DNA of 64,000 bases, from assembly GCF_000800255.1 (NCBI RefSeq), contig NZ_CP009747.1, positions 3,844,001 to 3,908,000 of the forward strand. Direction: 5' to 3'. Position 1 is the stretch's first letter; the number at the start of each line of letters is the position of its first letter. Below are positions 8,641 to 17,602 of this stretch, piece after piece. This DNA comes from Pseudomonas parafulva. Lineage in GTDB: Bacteria > Pseudomonadota > Gammaproteobacteria > Pseudomonadales > Pseudomonadaceae. A program made the translations under genes and the position numbers. The notes below the pieces were generated by a model. It was not told where the DNA came from. It did not search any database and saw only the letters and a list, made by a program, of their open reading frames with translations.

Positions 8641-9389
8641 CGGGCCTCTTTCTCACGACGACGTGTGCTCAGGCGCTGCAACCAGGCAGACACCGGCGGG
8701 CTATCGGCCGGTTGTGCCAGGTAGGCGGCGAGCAGGTGACGCAAGTCCGCCTCGCTCCACACCGGCGCACGACGCAGCAGCGGTTCCAGGTCCTTGAGAC
8801 GGTCACGGCGACCGAGCAGCAGCGGCCGGGTCTTTTCCAGGTCGATCAATTGCGCCTGCCAACCTTCCCGGCGCTCGCGCAGGAAAATGTGCTTGGGGTA
8901 GAAACAGCCATGCACCTGACGGGCGCCGTGCAGCGTGCGCGCCAGCTCGCCACAGGCACCGAGAACGCCCTGGCGTTGCGCGGGATCGAGCTGCGGCCAT
9001 TGCAGCAGCAGGCTGTCCAGGTCGCGCCACTCGTCCAGCGCACGGGTCATCAGGATCGCCCGATACTGGCCACCTTGCTTGCGCTCACCGTAGAACACCG
9101 CCTGCAAAGCCGGGATGCCGAGCGCCTGATAGCGCTGGATATTGCGAAATTCGCGAGCGAAGGTGGGCTCGCCCAACGGCCGGTGCAGGGTGTGGGTGAG
9201 GTAGTCGCTCTGGCGCTTGAGGTAATAGCCCTTGCCCTCGAGCTCCAGGCGGAACACGCTGCTCCAGCCGCCGCGCCCGGTGTTGGGCTCGTCGACGGCC
9301 TCCAGTTGCAGCGCCCACAGCGCCTCGAAATCGTCGAGGCCATGGCGTTGCAGCAGCGCCGCTTCGGCGCTGGCCAGGTAATCGGTCAT
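8637..9389 (-). CDS. wapQ: InaA-family LPS core kinase-like protein WapQ
   Basis: 250 aa of the lipopolysaccharide kinase/InaA family. Residues near 30-60 hold the nucleotide-loop region (GRGGWSSVFRLELEGKGYYLKRQ). The catalytic loop reads HGCFYPKHIFL followed by LIDLEKTR. The usual HxD aspartate is replaced by Cys and the Asn by His, as in InaA-type proteins, so catalysis in the ordinary way is doubtful. It overlaps both neighbours by 4 bp within the core operon. Name assigned by synteny with P. aeruginosa. Confidence 0.85.
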   Translation of the reverse strand: MTDYLASAEAALLQRHGLDDFEALWALQLEAVDEPNTGRGGWSSVFRLELEGKGYYLKRQSDYLTHTLHRPLGEPTFAREFRNIQRYQALGIPALQAVFYGERKQGGQYRAILMTRALDEWRDLDSLLLQWPQLDPAQRQGVLGACGELARTLHGARQVHGCFYPKHIFLRERREGWQAQLIDLEKTRPLLLGRRDRLKDLEPLLRRAPVWSEADLRHLLAAYLAQPADSPPVSAWLQRLSTRRREKEAR

Positions 9390-10120
9390 TCCCTTCCCTC
9401 GAAAAAGCTCACCACCTGACGGATACGCCGCTTATCGCGCGCGTTGAGTCGGGTGTGCCCGCGGTACTGCAGGTAGAAACGCAGACGCTGGGTCGCGGAC
9501 AGGTGGTACTTGGCCACCTTGTCCAGGCAGGCCAGGTCCTTGATCAGTCGATGACGCAGCATGAAACCGCGCCAGAAGTCGCCGGTCGGGCAGTCGATGA
9601 AGAACACCGTGGCCTGGTCGTCCACCAGCAGGTTGCGCCACTTCAGGTCGTTGTGCGCGAAGTGGTGGTTGTGCATCACCCGGGTGTGCCGGGCCAGTTG
9701 GCGACTGATGTGATCGACCCAGGCACGGTCCGCCAGGCGTGGATCGTTGCGATCGGCCAGTGCCGACAGGTCCTCGGTGCGCGGCAGCTCGCGGGTGATC
9801 ATCGCCCCACGGCCGAACGCAAGGCCCTTGCGCTCAAGGCCCCAGGCCACCACTTCGGCGGTGGGAATGCCCCACTTGGCGAACTGCTTGAGGTTCTGCC
9901 ATTCGGCCTTGATACGAGGCCGTCCGAAGAAGCGGCGCATGTGCTTGCCGGCCCCGGTGTAGCGCTTGACGTAATAGCTGACGCCCTCGCGCTCGATGCG
10001 GATGACCTCGCTGAGCGGGTCGCGGGTCAGGCGTTCGCCTTCCAGGGCGAACACCGCCTCGAGGCTGCCGAAGTCGGCGGCCAGCCACGCGTAGTCCGGC
10101 GCCAGTGTCCAACTCGCCAT
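9386..10120 (-). CDS. wapP: LPS core heptose kinase WapP
   Basis: 244 aa when started at the ATG at 10120, which overlaps the waaP stop (ATGA). The frame is open further upstream, but the extension runs inside waaP and has no homology. Kinase signs: VSYYVKRYTG (ATP-binding Lys), HNDLKWRNLLVDD (catalytic loop with Asp and Asn) and FFIDCPTGDF (metal-binding Asp). It phosphorylates inner-core heptose on the cytoplasmic side. Length fits P. aeruginosa WapP. Confidence 0.9.
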   Translation of the reverse strand: MASWTLAPDYAWLAADFGSLEAVFALEGERLTRDPLSEVIRIEREGVSYYVKRYTGAGKHMRRFFGRPRIKAEWQNLKQFAKWGIPTAEVVAWGLERKGLAFGRGAMITRELPRTEDLSALADRNDPRLADRAWVDHISRQLARHTRVMHNHHFAHNDLKWRNLLVDDQATVFFIDCPTGDFWRGFMLRHRLIKDLACLDKVAKYHLSATQRLRFYLQYRGHTRLNARDKRRIRQVVSFFEGRE

Positions 10121-10926
10121 CAGAGCGCATCCCCATAGCGTTGCTTGCGGTCGTAGAGTTTGCGCGCCTTGCGCTCCAGCCAGGCGAGCAACGCGGCTTC
10201 CTCGGCCAGCACCTGGCGCAGCGGGCGCTGGAAGTAGCCTTTGAGAAAGCGCAGTTTGTCGCGACGCGTCAGGCCGATGTCCAGTGCCGAAAAGTACAGG
10301 GCGGCCAGGTCCTTGTTGCGCCAGCGACGGGTGATTGTGGCGCGGGTCTGTGCGCGGTGCAGGTCGATGACCGACAGTTTGAAGTCTTGCGCCGTCACCG
10401 GGCGGTCGGTGTGCAGCAGGAAGTGGCAGATGTAGCAGTCGCGGTGGTTGACCCCGGCGCGGTGCATGGTGCCGGTCATCTTCGCCACTTCGGCGATGAG
10501 GGCGCGCTTGAGCGCCGGTGGCGGCGGCTGGCGGCGCCAGTCGAGGCTGAAGTCTTCCAGGCTGACGGTAGGCGCCAGTTCTTCGGTGACGATGAACGAG
10601 TGCTGGGTCGCAGGATTGGCGCCGCGCTCGCCATAGGCCACCGCGGTCATGGTCGGCACCCCGGCTTGATGCAGGCGCTCGATGGCTCGCCATTCCTGGC
10701 CGGCACCCAGCACCGGCAGCTTGGCGCTGAACAGGTTCTTGAAGATCTCGCCCCAGCCGATGCCGCGGTGAATCTTCACGAAGTAGCCCGCGCCGGCCAC
10801 CTCGGTGCGCAGGGTCCGACGCCCTTCCAGTTCGCGGTACACCTCGCCCTGCAAGGCCTCGACGGCCTCGAAGGGATCGCGCCCGGCCCACAGGCGCTTG
10901 AACGGTTCGGCCAGCATCAGTTTCAT
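10120..10926 (-). CDS. waaP: LPS core heptose I kinase WaaP
   Basis: 268 aa, RfaP/WaaP family. YFVKIHRGIGWGEIFKNL carries the ATP-binding lysine, and GVNHRDCYICHFLL is the WaaP catalytic loop with HRD. The enzyme transfers phosphate to heptose I of nascent lipid A-core in the cytoplasm. In P. aeruginosa it is needed for LPS export and viability. The start overlaps the waaG stop by 4 bp and is near an AGGAGC-like ribosome site. Confidence 0.95.
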   Translation of the reverse strand: MKLMLAEPFKRLWAGRDPFEAVEALQGEVYRELEGRRTLRTEVAGAGYFVKIHRGIGWGEIFKNLFSAKLPVLGAGQEWRAIERLHQAGVPTMTAVAYGERGANPATQHSFIVTEELAPTVSLEDFSLDWRRQPPPPALKRALIAEVAKMTGTMHRAGVNHRDCYICHFLLHTDRPVTAQDFKLSVIDLHRAQTRATITRRWRNKDLAALYFSALDIGLTRRDKLRFLKGYFQRPLRQVLAEEAALLAWLERKARKLYDRKQRYGDAL

Positions 10927-12047
10927 GCGCGCTCCTGGAGAATCACGTCAGCGGCGTGCTGAGGCATGCTGTACAGGTCGGCCGAGGCGGCGAAGGCCAG
11001 GCCATTGCGCGCCCAGTGGGCACGCGCCTGCGGATCGTCGAGCATGCGCTGCAGGTAGGCGTCGAGCTGCGACTGCTCGAACGGCTCGTCGAGCACCAGG
11101 CCGCTGTCGGCCTCGGCGATGTAATGGGCGTAACCACACACCTGCGAGACCAGCACCGGCAGGCCGGCCACCAGCGCTTCGAGCAGCACCGTGCCGGTGT
11201 TCTCGTTGTAGGCCGGATGGATCAGCAGGTCGGCACCGAGCAGGAAGCGTGGAATGTCGCTGCGCCCCTTGAGGAACTGCACCTGATCGCCCAGGCCGAG
11301 GGTAGCGCTCTGCAACTGGAACACCTTGGGGTCGTCCTGGCCGATGACCATCAGCCGAGTGCGCTTGCGCAGGTCCGCCGGCAGCGCGGCCAGGGCCTTG
11401 AGGCTGCGGTCCACGCCCTTGGTCTTGAAGCCCGAACCGATCTGCACCAGCAGCAGGTCGTCCTCGCCCAGGCCGAATTCCTGGCGAAACGCCGCGCGAA
11501 TGTCTGCCGCGTTGGCCGGCGCCCGGCGGTCCTGGGAAATACCTGGCGGCAGCAGATGGAAACGCTCGAGGGGCGTGCCGTAGTGCTTGATGAACAGCGG
11601 CTGCTGCACTTCGGAGATCATCAGGATTTCAGTGTTGGCGTGCGGGTCGAACACCGCGCGCTCGTACTCGGCAAAGTGCCGGTAGCGGCCCCAGCGCCGG
11701 TACAGGCCGCCGCGCAAGGTCTGGGCCTTGTCTTCGAAGCAACCGTCGGCGGCGTAGTACACGTCCAGCCCGGGCATCTTGTTGAAACCGATCAGCCGGT
11801 CGACCGGCTCTCTGGCCAGGTCCTCGGCCATCCAGGCACTGAGCTTCTCGTTGCGCCGGTGATTGGACAGCGCCTTGACCGGCGCCACCCGCACGTCGAA
11901 GCCCGGTGGCACATCACCTTCCCAGATCAGCGTGTAGACACGGATCTGGTGGCCACGCTGCTGGCACTCCAGGGCGATGCGCATGAAGTCGCGCTGCAGG
12001 CCACCGAAGGGGAAATATTTGTAAAGCACGAAAGCCAGTTGCATCAA
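10923..12047 (-). CDS. waaG: LPS core glucosyltransferase I WaaG (GT4)
   Basis: 374 aa glycosyltransferase of family GT4/GT-B. The N-terminus reads LAFVLYKYFPFGGLQRDFMR. The donor-binding half has VQIGSGFKTKGVDRSLKAL and the EX7E-type segment NENTGTVLLEALVAGLPV. It adds the first hexose to heptose II of the core. It overlaps waaC upstream and waaP downstream by 4 bp each. Confidence 0.95.
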   Translation of the reverse strand: MMQLAFVLYKYFPFGGLQRDFMRIALECQQRGHQIRVYTLIWEGDVPPGFDVRVAPVKALSNHRRNEKLSAWMAEDLAREPVDRLIGFNKMPGLDVYYAADGCFEDKAQTLRGGLYRRWGRYRHFAEYERAVFDPHANTEILMISEVQQPLFIKHYGTPLERFHLLPPGISQDRRAPANAADIRAAFRQEFGLGEDDLLLVQIGSGFKTKGVDRSLKALAALPADLRKRTRLMVIGQDDPKVFQLQSATLGLGDQVQFLKGRSDIPRFLLGADLLIHPAYNENTGTVLLEALVAGLPVLVSQVCGYAHYIAEADSGLVLDEPFEQSQLDAYLQRMLDDPQARAHWARNGLAFAASADLYSMPQHAADVILQERA

Positions 12048-13102
12048 CGAACATCCTCAGCCAGCAGCAGCGCGCTCAAGCGGCCCGCCACATGCTCGGG
12101 ATTCAGGCGAGTGAAGCACAACGGCCACTCGCGTTTGAGATCGAACCGGCGCAGGTCTTCGGCGCTCGGTTTGTAGGTGCACTTCTTCTGCAGGCAGGGG
12201 GCGCAGGGGAAGTCGCTGGCCTGGTGGATTTGCGCGCGTCCGTAGGCGCCGGTCAGGCCGGGGTTGGTCGGGCCGAACAGGGAGATGGTCGGCACGTCCA
12301 GCGCGGCGGCCAGGTGGCCGAGGCCGGTGTCCACCGCGACGCAGGCCTTGGCCGCCGCCAGAATGCGGGCCACGCCTGCCAGGTTCAACTTGGGCAGTAC
12401 CTGGCAGTGCTCCAAGCCCTGGGCGATGCGTTCGGCGCGCGCCTGTTCGGCGGCGTTGCCCCAGGGCAGCACCACCTTCATGCGACGCCGCCCCATGCGC
12501 TCGGCCAACTCGCGCCAGTAGGCCTCAGGCCAGTGTTTGGTGGCCCAGGTGGTGCCATGCAGAAACACCACGTAGGGGGCGGTGGGCGGCAGTTGCAGGC
12601 GTTTGAGGTCCAGGCCGTACTGGCCGAGCCCCTCGGGCAGGTCGTAGGCCAGGGCCAGGGCGAACAGTTGGCGCACACGCTCCACCGCATGCTGACCCAC
12701 GGCCACCGACAGACGGCGGTCGTAGAATCGGCTGGCCAGGCCTTCGCGCGCCGAATAGCGGTCGAGCCCGGCCACCGGCGCCTTGATCAGACGCGTCAGC
12801 CAGGCCGACTTGACCAGCCCCTGGGCGTCGATCACCAGGTCGTAACGGCGCTCGCGCACGCGCTGCTTGAAGGCCTTCCATTCGCCGCTCTTGAGGGTCT
12901 GCCAGAGGTTCTTGCGCCAGCGCCGAATGGCCACCGGGATGACCTGATCCACCGCCGGGTGCCAGCTCGGAATCTCGGCGAAGCCCTCCTCCACCACCCA
13001 GTCGAAGCGGATGCCGGGGACGGCGTGGGCCGCATCGGTGAGGGCTGGCAAGGTGTGGATCACGTCGCCCAGCGACGAGGTCTTGATGATCAGTACCCGC
13101 AC
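12044..13102 (-). CDS. waaC: LPS heptosyltransferase I WaaC (GT9)
   Basis: 352 aa GT9 enzyme that adds the first heptose to Kdo2-lipid A. Typical features are the N-terminal IIKTSSLGDVIHTLPALTD, the acceptor-side KHWPEAYWRELA, and VDTGLGHLAAALDVPTISLFGPTNP in the ADP-heptose site. A CAPC-LQKKC cysteine pair lies near the C-terminus. Its start codon follows the waaF stop directly with no gap. Confidence 0.96.
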   Translation of the reverse strand: MRVLIIKTSSLGDVIHTLPALTDAAHAVPGIRFDWVVEEGFAEIPSWHPAVDQVIPVAIRRWRKNLWQTLKSGEWKAFKQRVRERRYDLVIDAQGLVKSAWLTRLIKAPVAGLDRYSAREGLASRFYDRRLSVAVGQHAVERVRQLFALALAYDLPEGLGQYGLDLKRLQLPPTAPYVVFLHGTTWATKHWPEAYWRELAERMGRRRMKVVLPWGNAAEQARAERIAQGLEHCQVLPKLNLAGVARILAAAKACVAVDTGLGHLAAALDVPTISLFGPTNPGLTGAYGRAQIHQASDFPCAPCLQKKCTYKPSAEDLRRFDLKREWPLCFTRLNPEHVAGRLSALLLAEDVR

Positions 13103-14152
13103 TTAGTCGACCTCGACACGGGTATCGATCAGGCCCGGCGCGGCCAGACCGTGCAGGGCGGCGATGACCTTCTGCGGCTCGAGCAGGCGCAGGCAGTTGT
13201 AGTGCCCGAAGCGGCAGGTACGGTCGAAACAAGGGCTGCAGTCGATGCCGGTGCGCACCACTTCGACCTGATCGGCCAGCGGCGGCGTGAAGCCCGGCGA
13301 GGTGGAGCCGTAGACCGCCACCAGCGGGCGATTCAGGGCGGCGGCGACGTGCATCAGGCCGGAGTCGTTGGACACCACGGCATCGGCGCAGGACATCAGG
13401 TCGATGGCCTCGGCCAGCGAGGTGTCGCCGGCCAGGTTGCACGACTCTTCGCGCAGCCCTGGGATCAGGCGCTCGCGGATCTGCTCGCCGACCGGGTGAT
13501 CGTTCTTCGAGCCGAACAACCACACTTGCCAGCCCTGGCGAATCATCGCCTCGGCCACGGCGGCATAGTGCTCCACAGGCCAGCGCTTGGCCTCGCCGAA
13601 TTCGGCGCCCGGACACAGTGCCAGCACTGGACGGTCGAGCTGCAGGCCGAACTTGGCCAGCGCAGCCTCTCGGCTGGCGGCTTCGATGCGCAGGCTCGGA
13701 CGTGGATAAGGTTGCGGCAATTCGGCGCCCGGCTCGAAGGCCAGGGCCATGAAGCGCTCGATCATCAACGGGTAGCGCGCCTTGTCGAGCTTGCGCACGT
13801 CGTTGAGCAGCAGGTAGCGCATCTCGCCGCGCCAGCCGGTGCGCTTGGGGATGCCGGCGAACCACGGCACCAGCGCCGACTTCAGCGAATTGGGCAGCAG
13901 GATGGCCTGGTCGTACTGGCCGGCCAGCGATTTGCCGATACGTCGCCGCGTGGCCAGCTCGAGCGCACCGTGGCCGAGCGGGAAGCTCAAGGCCTGGCGC
14001 ACCTCGGGCATGCGTTCGAGGATCGGCCGGCTCCACTCGGGGGCCAGCACGTCGATCACGCATTCGGGATGACGTTGGCGCAGGCACTGGAACAGGGTCT
14101 GTGCCATCACCATGTCGCCGACCCAGCTGGGTCCGATGATCAGTATTCTCAT
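13103..14152 (-). CDS. waaF: LPS heptosyltransferase II WaaF (GT9)
   Basis: 349 aa GT9 enzyme that adds the second core heptose. Signs: ILIIGPSWVGDMVMAQTLFQ at the N-terminus, LCPGAEFGEAKRWPVEHYA mid-protein, SNDSGLMHVAAALNRPLVAVYG and a C-terminal CSPCFDRTC cluster. It is the first gene of the seven-gene core operon. The 136-bp leader up to the end of glnE contains a hairpin (14172-14208). Confidence 0.96.
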   Translation of the reverse strand: MRILIIGPSWVGDMVMAQTLFQCLRQRHPECVIDVLAPEWSRPILERMPEVRQALSFPLGHGALELATRRRIGKSLAGQYDQAILLPNSLKSALVPWFAGIPKRTGWRGEMRYLLLNDVRKLDKARYPLMIERFMALAFEPGAELPQPYPRPSLRIEAASREAALAKFGLQLDRPVLALCPGAEFGEAKRWPVEHYAAVAEAMIRQGWQVWLFGSKNDHPVGEQIRERLIPGLREESCNLAGDTSLAEAIDLMSCADAVVSNDSGLMHVAAALNRPLVAVYGSTSPGFTPPLADQVEVVRTGIDCSPCFDRTCRFGHYNCLRLLEPQKVIAALHGLAAPGLIDTRVEVD

Positions 14153-14171
14153 GCTTTATCCAGAAACAGTC

Positions 14172-14208
14172 GGGGAGGCTGCAGGCTGCGTTTCAACCTG
14201 GCCTCCCC
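14172..14208 (-). other. hairpin in waaF leader
   Basis: Inverted repeat GGGGAGGC / GCCTCCCC with a 21-nt loop, about 20 bp upstream of the waaF start. On the plus strand it is followed by TCTTTAT. It may end transcription leaving glnE or be an untranslated-leader structure of waaF. Confidence 0.35.
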
Positions 14209-14288
14209 TCTTTATATTCAGGCTATTTGGCGGACAGTGTATCACCGGTGCTGCGCCATGGACCTTCGCGCCTGACAGGCCGCCCCGG

Positions 14289-17219
14289 CTACAGGCCCAG
14301 CTCGCTCCAGATCCGCCGCACCTGGCGACGCTCATCGACGAACTGTCCGGCATCGATCACCCCGGCCTGCTTCTGCAGGGCCTGGCGGTGCGAGGCCGAG
14401 CGGAAGGTCTTGTACACCTCGCGCAGCAGCACGGCGTCTGCGGCGGGCATCAACCCGGCCTGTTCGAGCTCTTCCAGAATGCGGATGTTATCGGTCCAGC
14501 GCAGCAGGGCCGGGTGCTCGTGGGACCAGGCCAAAGCGGCGTATTGCACCATAAATTCGATGTCCACGATACCACCGGCATCCTGCTTGATATCGAACGG
14601 TTGGCCCGGTTCGAAGGCGTTGTCGGCGGTGCCGGCGACCGTCGCCTTGCTGCCCAGGCTGGCGCGCATCTTGGCGCGCATCTCGCTCACCTGCGCGCGC
14701 AGCGTGTCCAGCTCGCGGGGCTTGCCCAGCACCGCCGCGCGCACGCGTTCGAAGGCGGCGCCCACCTGCGGGCAGCCCACCAGCACCCGGGCGCGCACCA
14801 AGGCCTGGTGCTCCCAGGTCCAGGCTTCCTGCTGCTGGTAGCGCTCGAAGGCCCCCAGCGAGCTGACCAGCAGCCCCGACGCGCCGGAGGGGCGCAGGCG
14901 CATGTCGACGTCGTAGAGCTGGCCGGAGTTGGTCTGGGTGGTCAGCAGGTGAATGATGCGCTGGCCCAGGCGGGTGAAGAACTGCGCGCCGTCGATGGGC
15001 TTGGCACCGTCGGTCTCGGCATTGGCATCGCCGTCGTGGATGAACACCAGGTCAAGGTCCGAGCCGTGCCCCAGTTCGATACCGCCGACCTTGCCGTAGC
15101 CGACGATGATGAAGCTCGGCGCGCACAGGCTGCCGTCGCTGCGCTTGGGTTGACCGTGGCGGGCCACGGTATGACGCCAGGCCAGGGCCAGCACTTGGTC
15201 GAGAATGGCTTCGGCGAGCCAGGTCAGGTAGTCGCTGACCTTCATCAGCGGCAGGTTGCCGCTGATTTCCGAGGCCGCTACGCGCAGGCTGTGGGCCAGC
15301 TTGAAATGCCGCAGCGCCTCCATCTGCTGCTCCAGGTCGTCCTCGGGAATTCGGGTCAGACGCTCACGCAACTCCGAGGCCAACTCCGGCGCCAGCGGCG
15401 GACTGAACAGCCGCCCTTCGTTGAGCAATTCGTCGAGCAACAGCGGGAAACGGGCGATCTGCTCGGCGATCCAGGGACTGGCCGCGCACAGCGTCAGCAG
15501 GCGGCGCAGTGCCCCTGGGTTCTCACTGAGCAGCACCAGGTAGGCCGAACGCCGCGCCACCGCTTCGACCAGCGGCAGCACGCGCTCGAGCACCAGGTCC
15601 GGATCCTGGTGCTCGACAGTCTGCGCCAGCAAGCGCGGGATGAAGGCATCCAGACGTTCGCGACCGAGGCGCTGCATCGAGCGCAACGATGGACTGGTGC
15701 GCAGCACCGAAAGACGCCGCAACGCTTCGCCGGCCTGCTTGAAACCGGCCTCCTCGAGCTGCCGACTGGCAGCCTCCTCGTCCTGGGCCTGCTCCCACAA
15801 CGGCGACCACTCGCCCCCGACCACCAGCTCGCCTTCACCCTCTTCGTCGTCGGGGTCGGCGATCACCTGGCGGAAGTGCCAGTCGACGCGACCGCGCCAA
15901 TGCATCAATTGCGCGTGGAAGGCGTCCCAGTCGGCGAAACCGAGCATATAGGCGATGCGCGCGCGGTCCAGCTCGGCGTCCGGCAGCATCTGTGTCTGCC
16001 GGTCGGCGATGGCCTGGATGGCATGCTCGGTGTAGCGCAGGAAGCGGTAACCATCGCGCAGCTCGCTGACCACCGCCGGCGGCAGGTAGCCCTGGCCTTC
16101 CAAGGTGGCGAGAACGTTCAGCAACGGGCGCTGCTGCAGGCTCAGGTCACGCCCGCCGTGAATCAACTGGAACGCCTGGGCGATGAACTCCACCTCGCGG
16201 ATGCCGCCCGCGCCGAGCTTGATGTTGTCGGCCATGCCCTTGCGCCGCACCTCCTGCTGGATCAGCTGCTTCATGGTGCGCAGCGCCTCGATGGCGGAGA
16301 AGTCCAGGTAGCGGCGGTAGACGAAAGGCCGCAGCATGTCCTGCAACTGAGCGCCGGCCTGCTGATCGCCCGCCACCACCCGCGCCTTGATCATCGCGTA
16401 GCGCTCCCAGTCCCGCCCCTGGTCCTGGTAGTACTGCTCCAGGGCATTGAACGACAGCACCAGGGCACCGGCCGAGCCGTAGGGGCGCAAGCGCATGTCG
16501 ACACGGAACACGAAGCCGTCGACGGTGACCGGGTCCAGCGCCTTGATCAGCCGCTGGCCCAGGCGGGTGAAGAACGCCTGGTTGTCCAGTGCCCGCTTGA
16601 CGCCCTCGGTCTCGCCGCCTTCCGGGAAAGCGAAGATCAGGTCGATGTCCGAGGACAGGTTCAGCTCCACCGCGCCCAGCTTGCCCATGCCCAGCACCAC
16701 CATGTGCTGGGGCTGGCCACTGCGGCTGCCGATGGGCGTGCCGAACTGCTGGCAGTGACGCGGGTACAGCCACTGGTAGGCTTCGTCGATCGAGGCGTCG
16801 GCCAGGTCCGAGAGGTCGCGGCAGGTCTCGCCGAGGTCGGCCTGACGGCTGAGGTCGCGCCAGATGATCCGCACCTGCTGGCGGTTGCGCGCACGGCGCA
16901 GGTTGCGCGCCAGCTCGTCTTCGCTCTGCGCCGCGTCGGCCGCTGCCTTTATATGGCTGCGTAATTGTCCGGGGGCGTAGCCCTGCGCCAACTCACCGCG
17001 TGCGACCAGCTCCAGCAGCATGCCTGGCTCGCGCTGCACCTGCTCGAGCACGAACTCGCTGGCGGCAGCGACCTGGTCGAACTGAGCCCAGTGGGCATCG
17101 CTCAGGACGGCAGGGTCGAGGTCGGCGTGTGCCGCCAGGGCCTCGCGCAGGAATTGGCGGTTACGGGCGACCAGCGGTTGCAAGGCGGCGGGCAGATCGG
17201 ACGGCAAAGGCAGGCGCAT
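14289..17219 (-). CDS. glnE: bifunctional glutamine synthetase adenylyltransferase / adenylyl-removing enzyme
   Basis: 976 aa, within the normal range for GlnE. Two nucleotidyltransferase halves are visible: the N-terminal (adenylyl-removing) half with GMGKLGAVELNLSSDIDLIF near residue 175, and the C-terminal (adenylating) half with YGKVGGIELGHGSDLDLVF near residue 705. Each is followed by RLRPxGxxGxLV-type motifs. The enzyme sets glutamine synthetase activity under control of PII proteins. It is divergent from aceE. Confidence 0.97.
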   Translation of the reverse strand: MRLPLPSDLPAALQPLVARNRQFLREALAAHADLDPAVLSDAHWAQFDQVAAASEFVLEQVQREPGMLLELVARGELAQGYAPGQLRSHIKAAADAAQSEDELARNLRRARNRQQVRIIWRDLSRQADLGETCRDLSDLADASIDEAYQWLYPRHCQQFGTPIGSRSGQPQHMVVLGMGKLGAVELNLSSDIDLIFAFPEGGETEGVKRALDNQAFFTRLGQRLIKALDPVTVDGFVFRVDMRLRPYGSAGALVLSFNALEQYYQDQGRDWERYAMIKARVVAGDQQAGAQLQDMLRPFVYRRYLDFSAIEALRTMKQLIQQEVRRKGMADNIKLGAGGIREVEFIAQAFQLIHGGRDLSLQQRPLLNVLATLEGQGYLPPAVVSELRDGYRFLRYTEHAIQAIADRQTQMLPDAELDRARIAYMLGFADWDAFHAQLMHWRGRVDWHFRQVIADPDDEEGEGELVVGGEWSPLWEQAQDEEAASRQLEEAGFKQAGEALRRLSVLRTSPSLRSMQRLGRERLDAFIPRLLAQTVEHQDPDLVLERVLPLVEAVARRSAYLVLLSENPGALRRLLTLCAASPWIAEQIARFPLLLDELLNEGRLFSPPLAPELASELRERLTRIPEDDLEQQMEALRHFKLAHSLRVAASEISGNLPLMKVSDYLTWLAEAILDQVLALAWRHTVARHGQPKRSDGSLCAPSFIIVGYGKVGGIELGHGSDLDLVFIHDGDANAETDGAKPIDGAQFFTRLGQRIIHLLTTQTNSGQLYDVDMRLRPSGASGLLVSSLGAFERYQQQEAWTWEHQALVRARVLVGCPQVGAAFERVRAAVLGKPRELDTLRAQVSEMRAKMRASLGSKATVAGTADNAFEPGQPFDIKQDAGGIVDIEFMVQYAALAWSHEHPALLRWTDNIRILEELEQAGLMPAADAVLLREVYKTFRSASHRQALQKQAGVIDAGQFVDERRQVRRIWSELGL

Positions 17220-17425
17220 GGTCTATCCTTGATCGGCGTGAAAGGAGGGGTAGTCGCGGTGGAGGGGGAGAAGCGCCAAGGTTGGACTGTCATACAAAAG
17301 TGGTAAATAGCTGAAAAATACGAATCATTGGTACGATTCATCAGCAAACCTCGCACTAGCGTGCACATCCAACCACGAGGAACGATTTTCTCCACAACCC
17401 GGAAGGCGGCCACATGCCGCATTCC

Positions 17426-17440
17426 TGTAGTGTTACTACT
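17426..17440. promoter_or_regulatory. candidate GntR-type operator, copy 1 (aceE)
   Basis: TGTAGTGTTACTACT is a palindrome with arms GTAGT/ACTAC around a 3-bp centre. It has the GT-N3-AC core seen in operators of FadR-subfamily GntR regulators (PdhR, LldR). A near-identical site lies 52 bp downstream, centre to centre (about five helical turns). Confidence 0.5.
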
Positions 17441-17477
17441 CCCATGTATGCTCAAAAGCATGAAATGCCGAAGCATT

Positions 17478-17492
17478 TGTAGTAAAACTACA
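17478..17492. promoter_or_regulatory. candidate GntR-type operator, copy 2 (aceE)
   Basis: TGTAGTAAAACTACA is a perfect 6+3+6 palindrome with the GT-N3-AC core, 110 bp upstream of aceE. Together with copy 1 it suggests control of the pyruvate dehydrogenase operon by a PdhR-like sensor of pyruvate or lactate. The regulator is not in the window. Confidence 0.55.
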
Positions 17493-17602
17493 CGGCGCCG
17501 GAAGACGCTCCGGCAAATCCAAGAATTCACGACGTCTGCCCAAAAGGCCAGTCGCAAACTCAGGCTTCCGATTCTGGTTGCCTTTCCGCCCTGGAGCAAG
17601 CC

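Larger units (their letters stand above)
17220..17602. promoter_or_regulatory. 383-bp glnE/aceE divergent control region
   Basis: No gene is supported here; short frames reading through lack ribosome sites or family features. The glnE-proximal part is AT-rich (around 17280-17340). The aceE-proximal half holds two copies of a palindrome (listed separately) and small inverted repeats built on GCAT/ATGC (17450-17477). The aceE start at 17603 is preceded by CTGGAGC. Confidence 0.7.

Noticed and set aside
9386..10891. 501-codon frame starting inside waaP
   Set aside because: The real wapP starts at 10120 with ATGA overlap; the extra part overlaps waaP out of frame.
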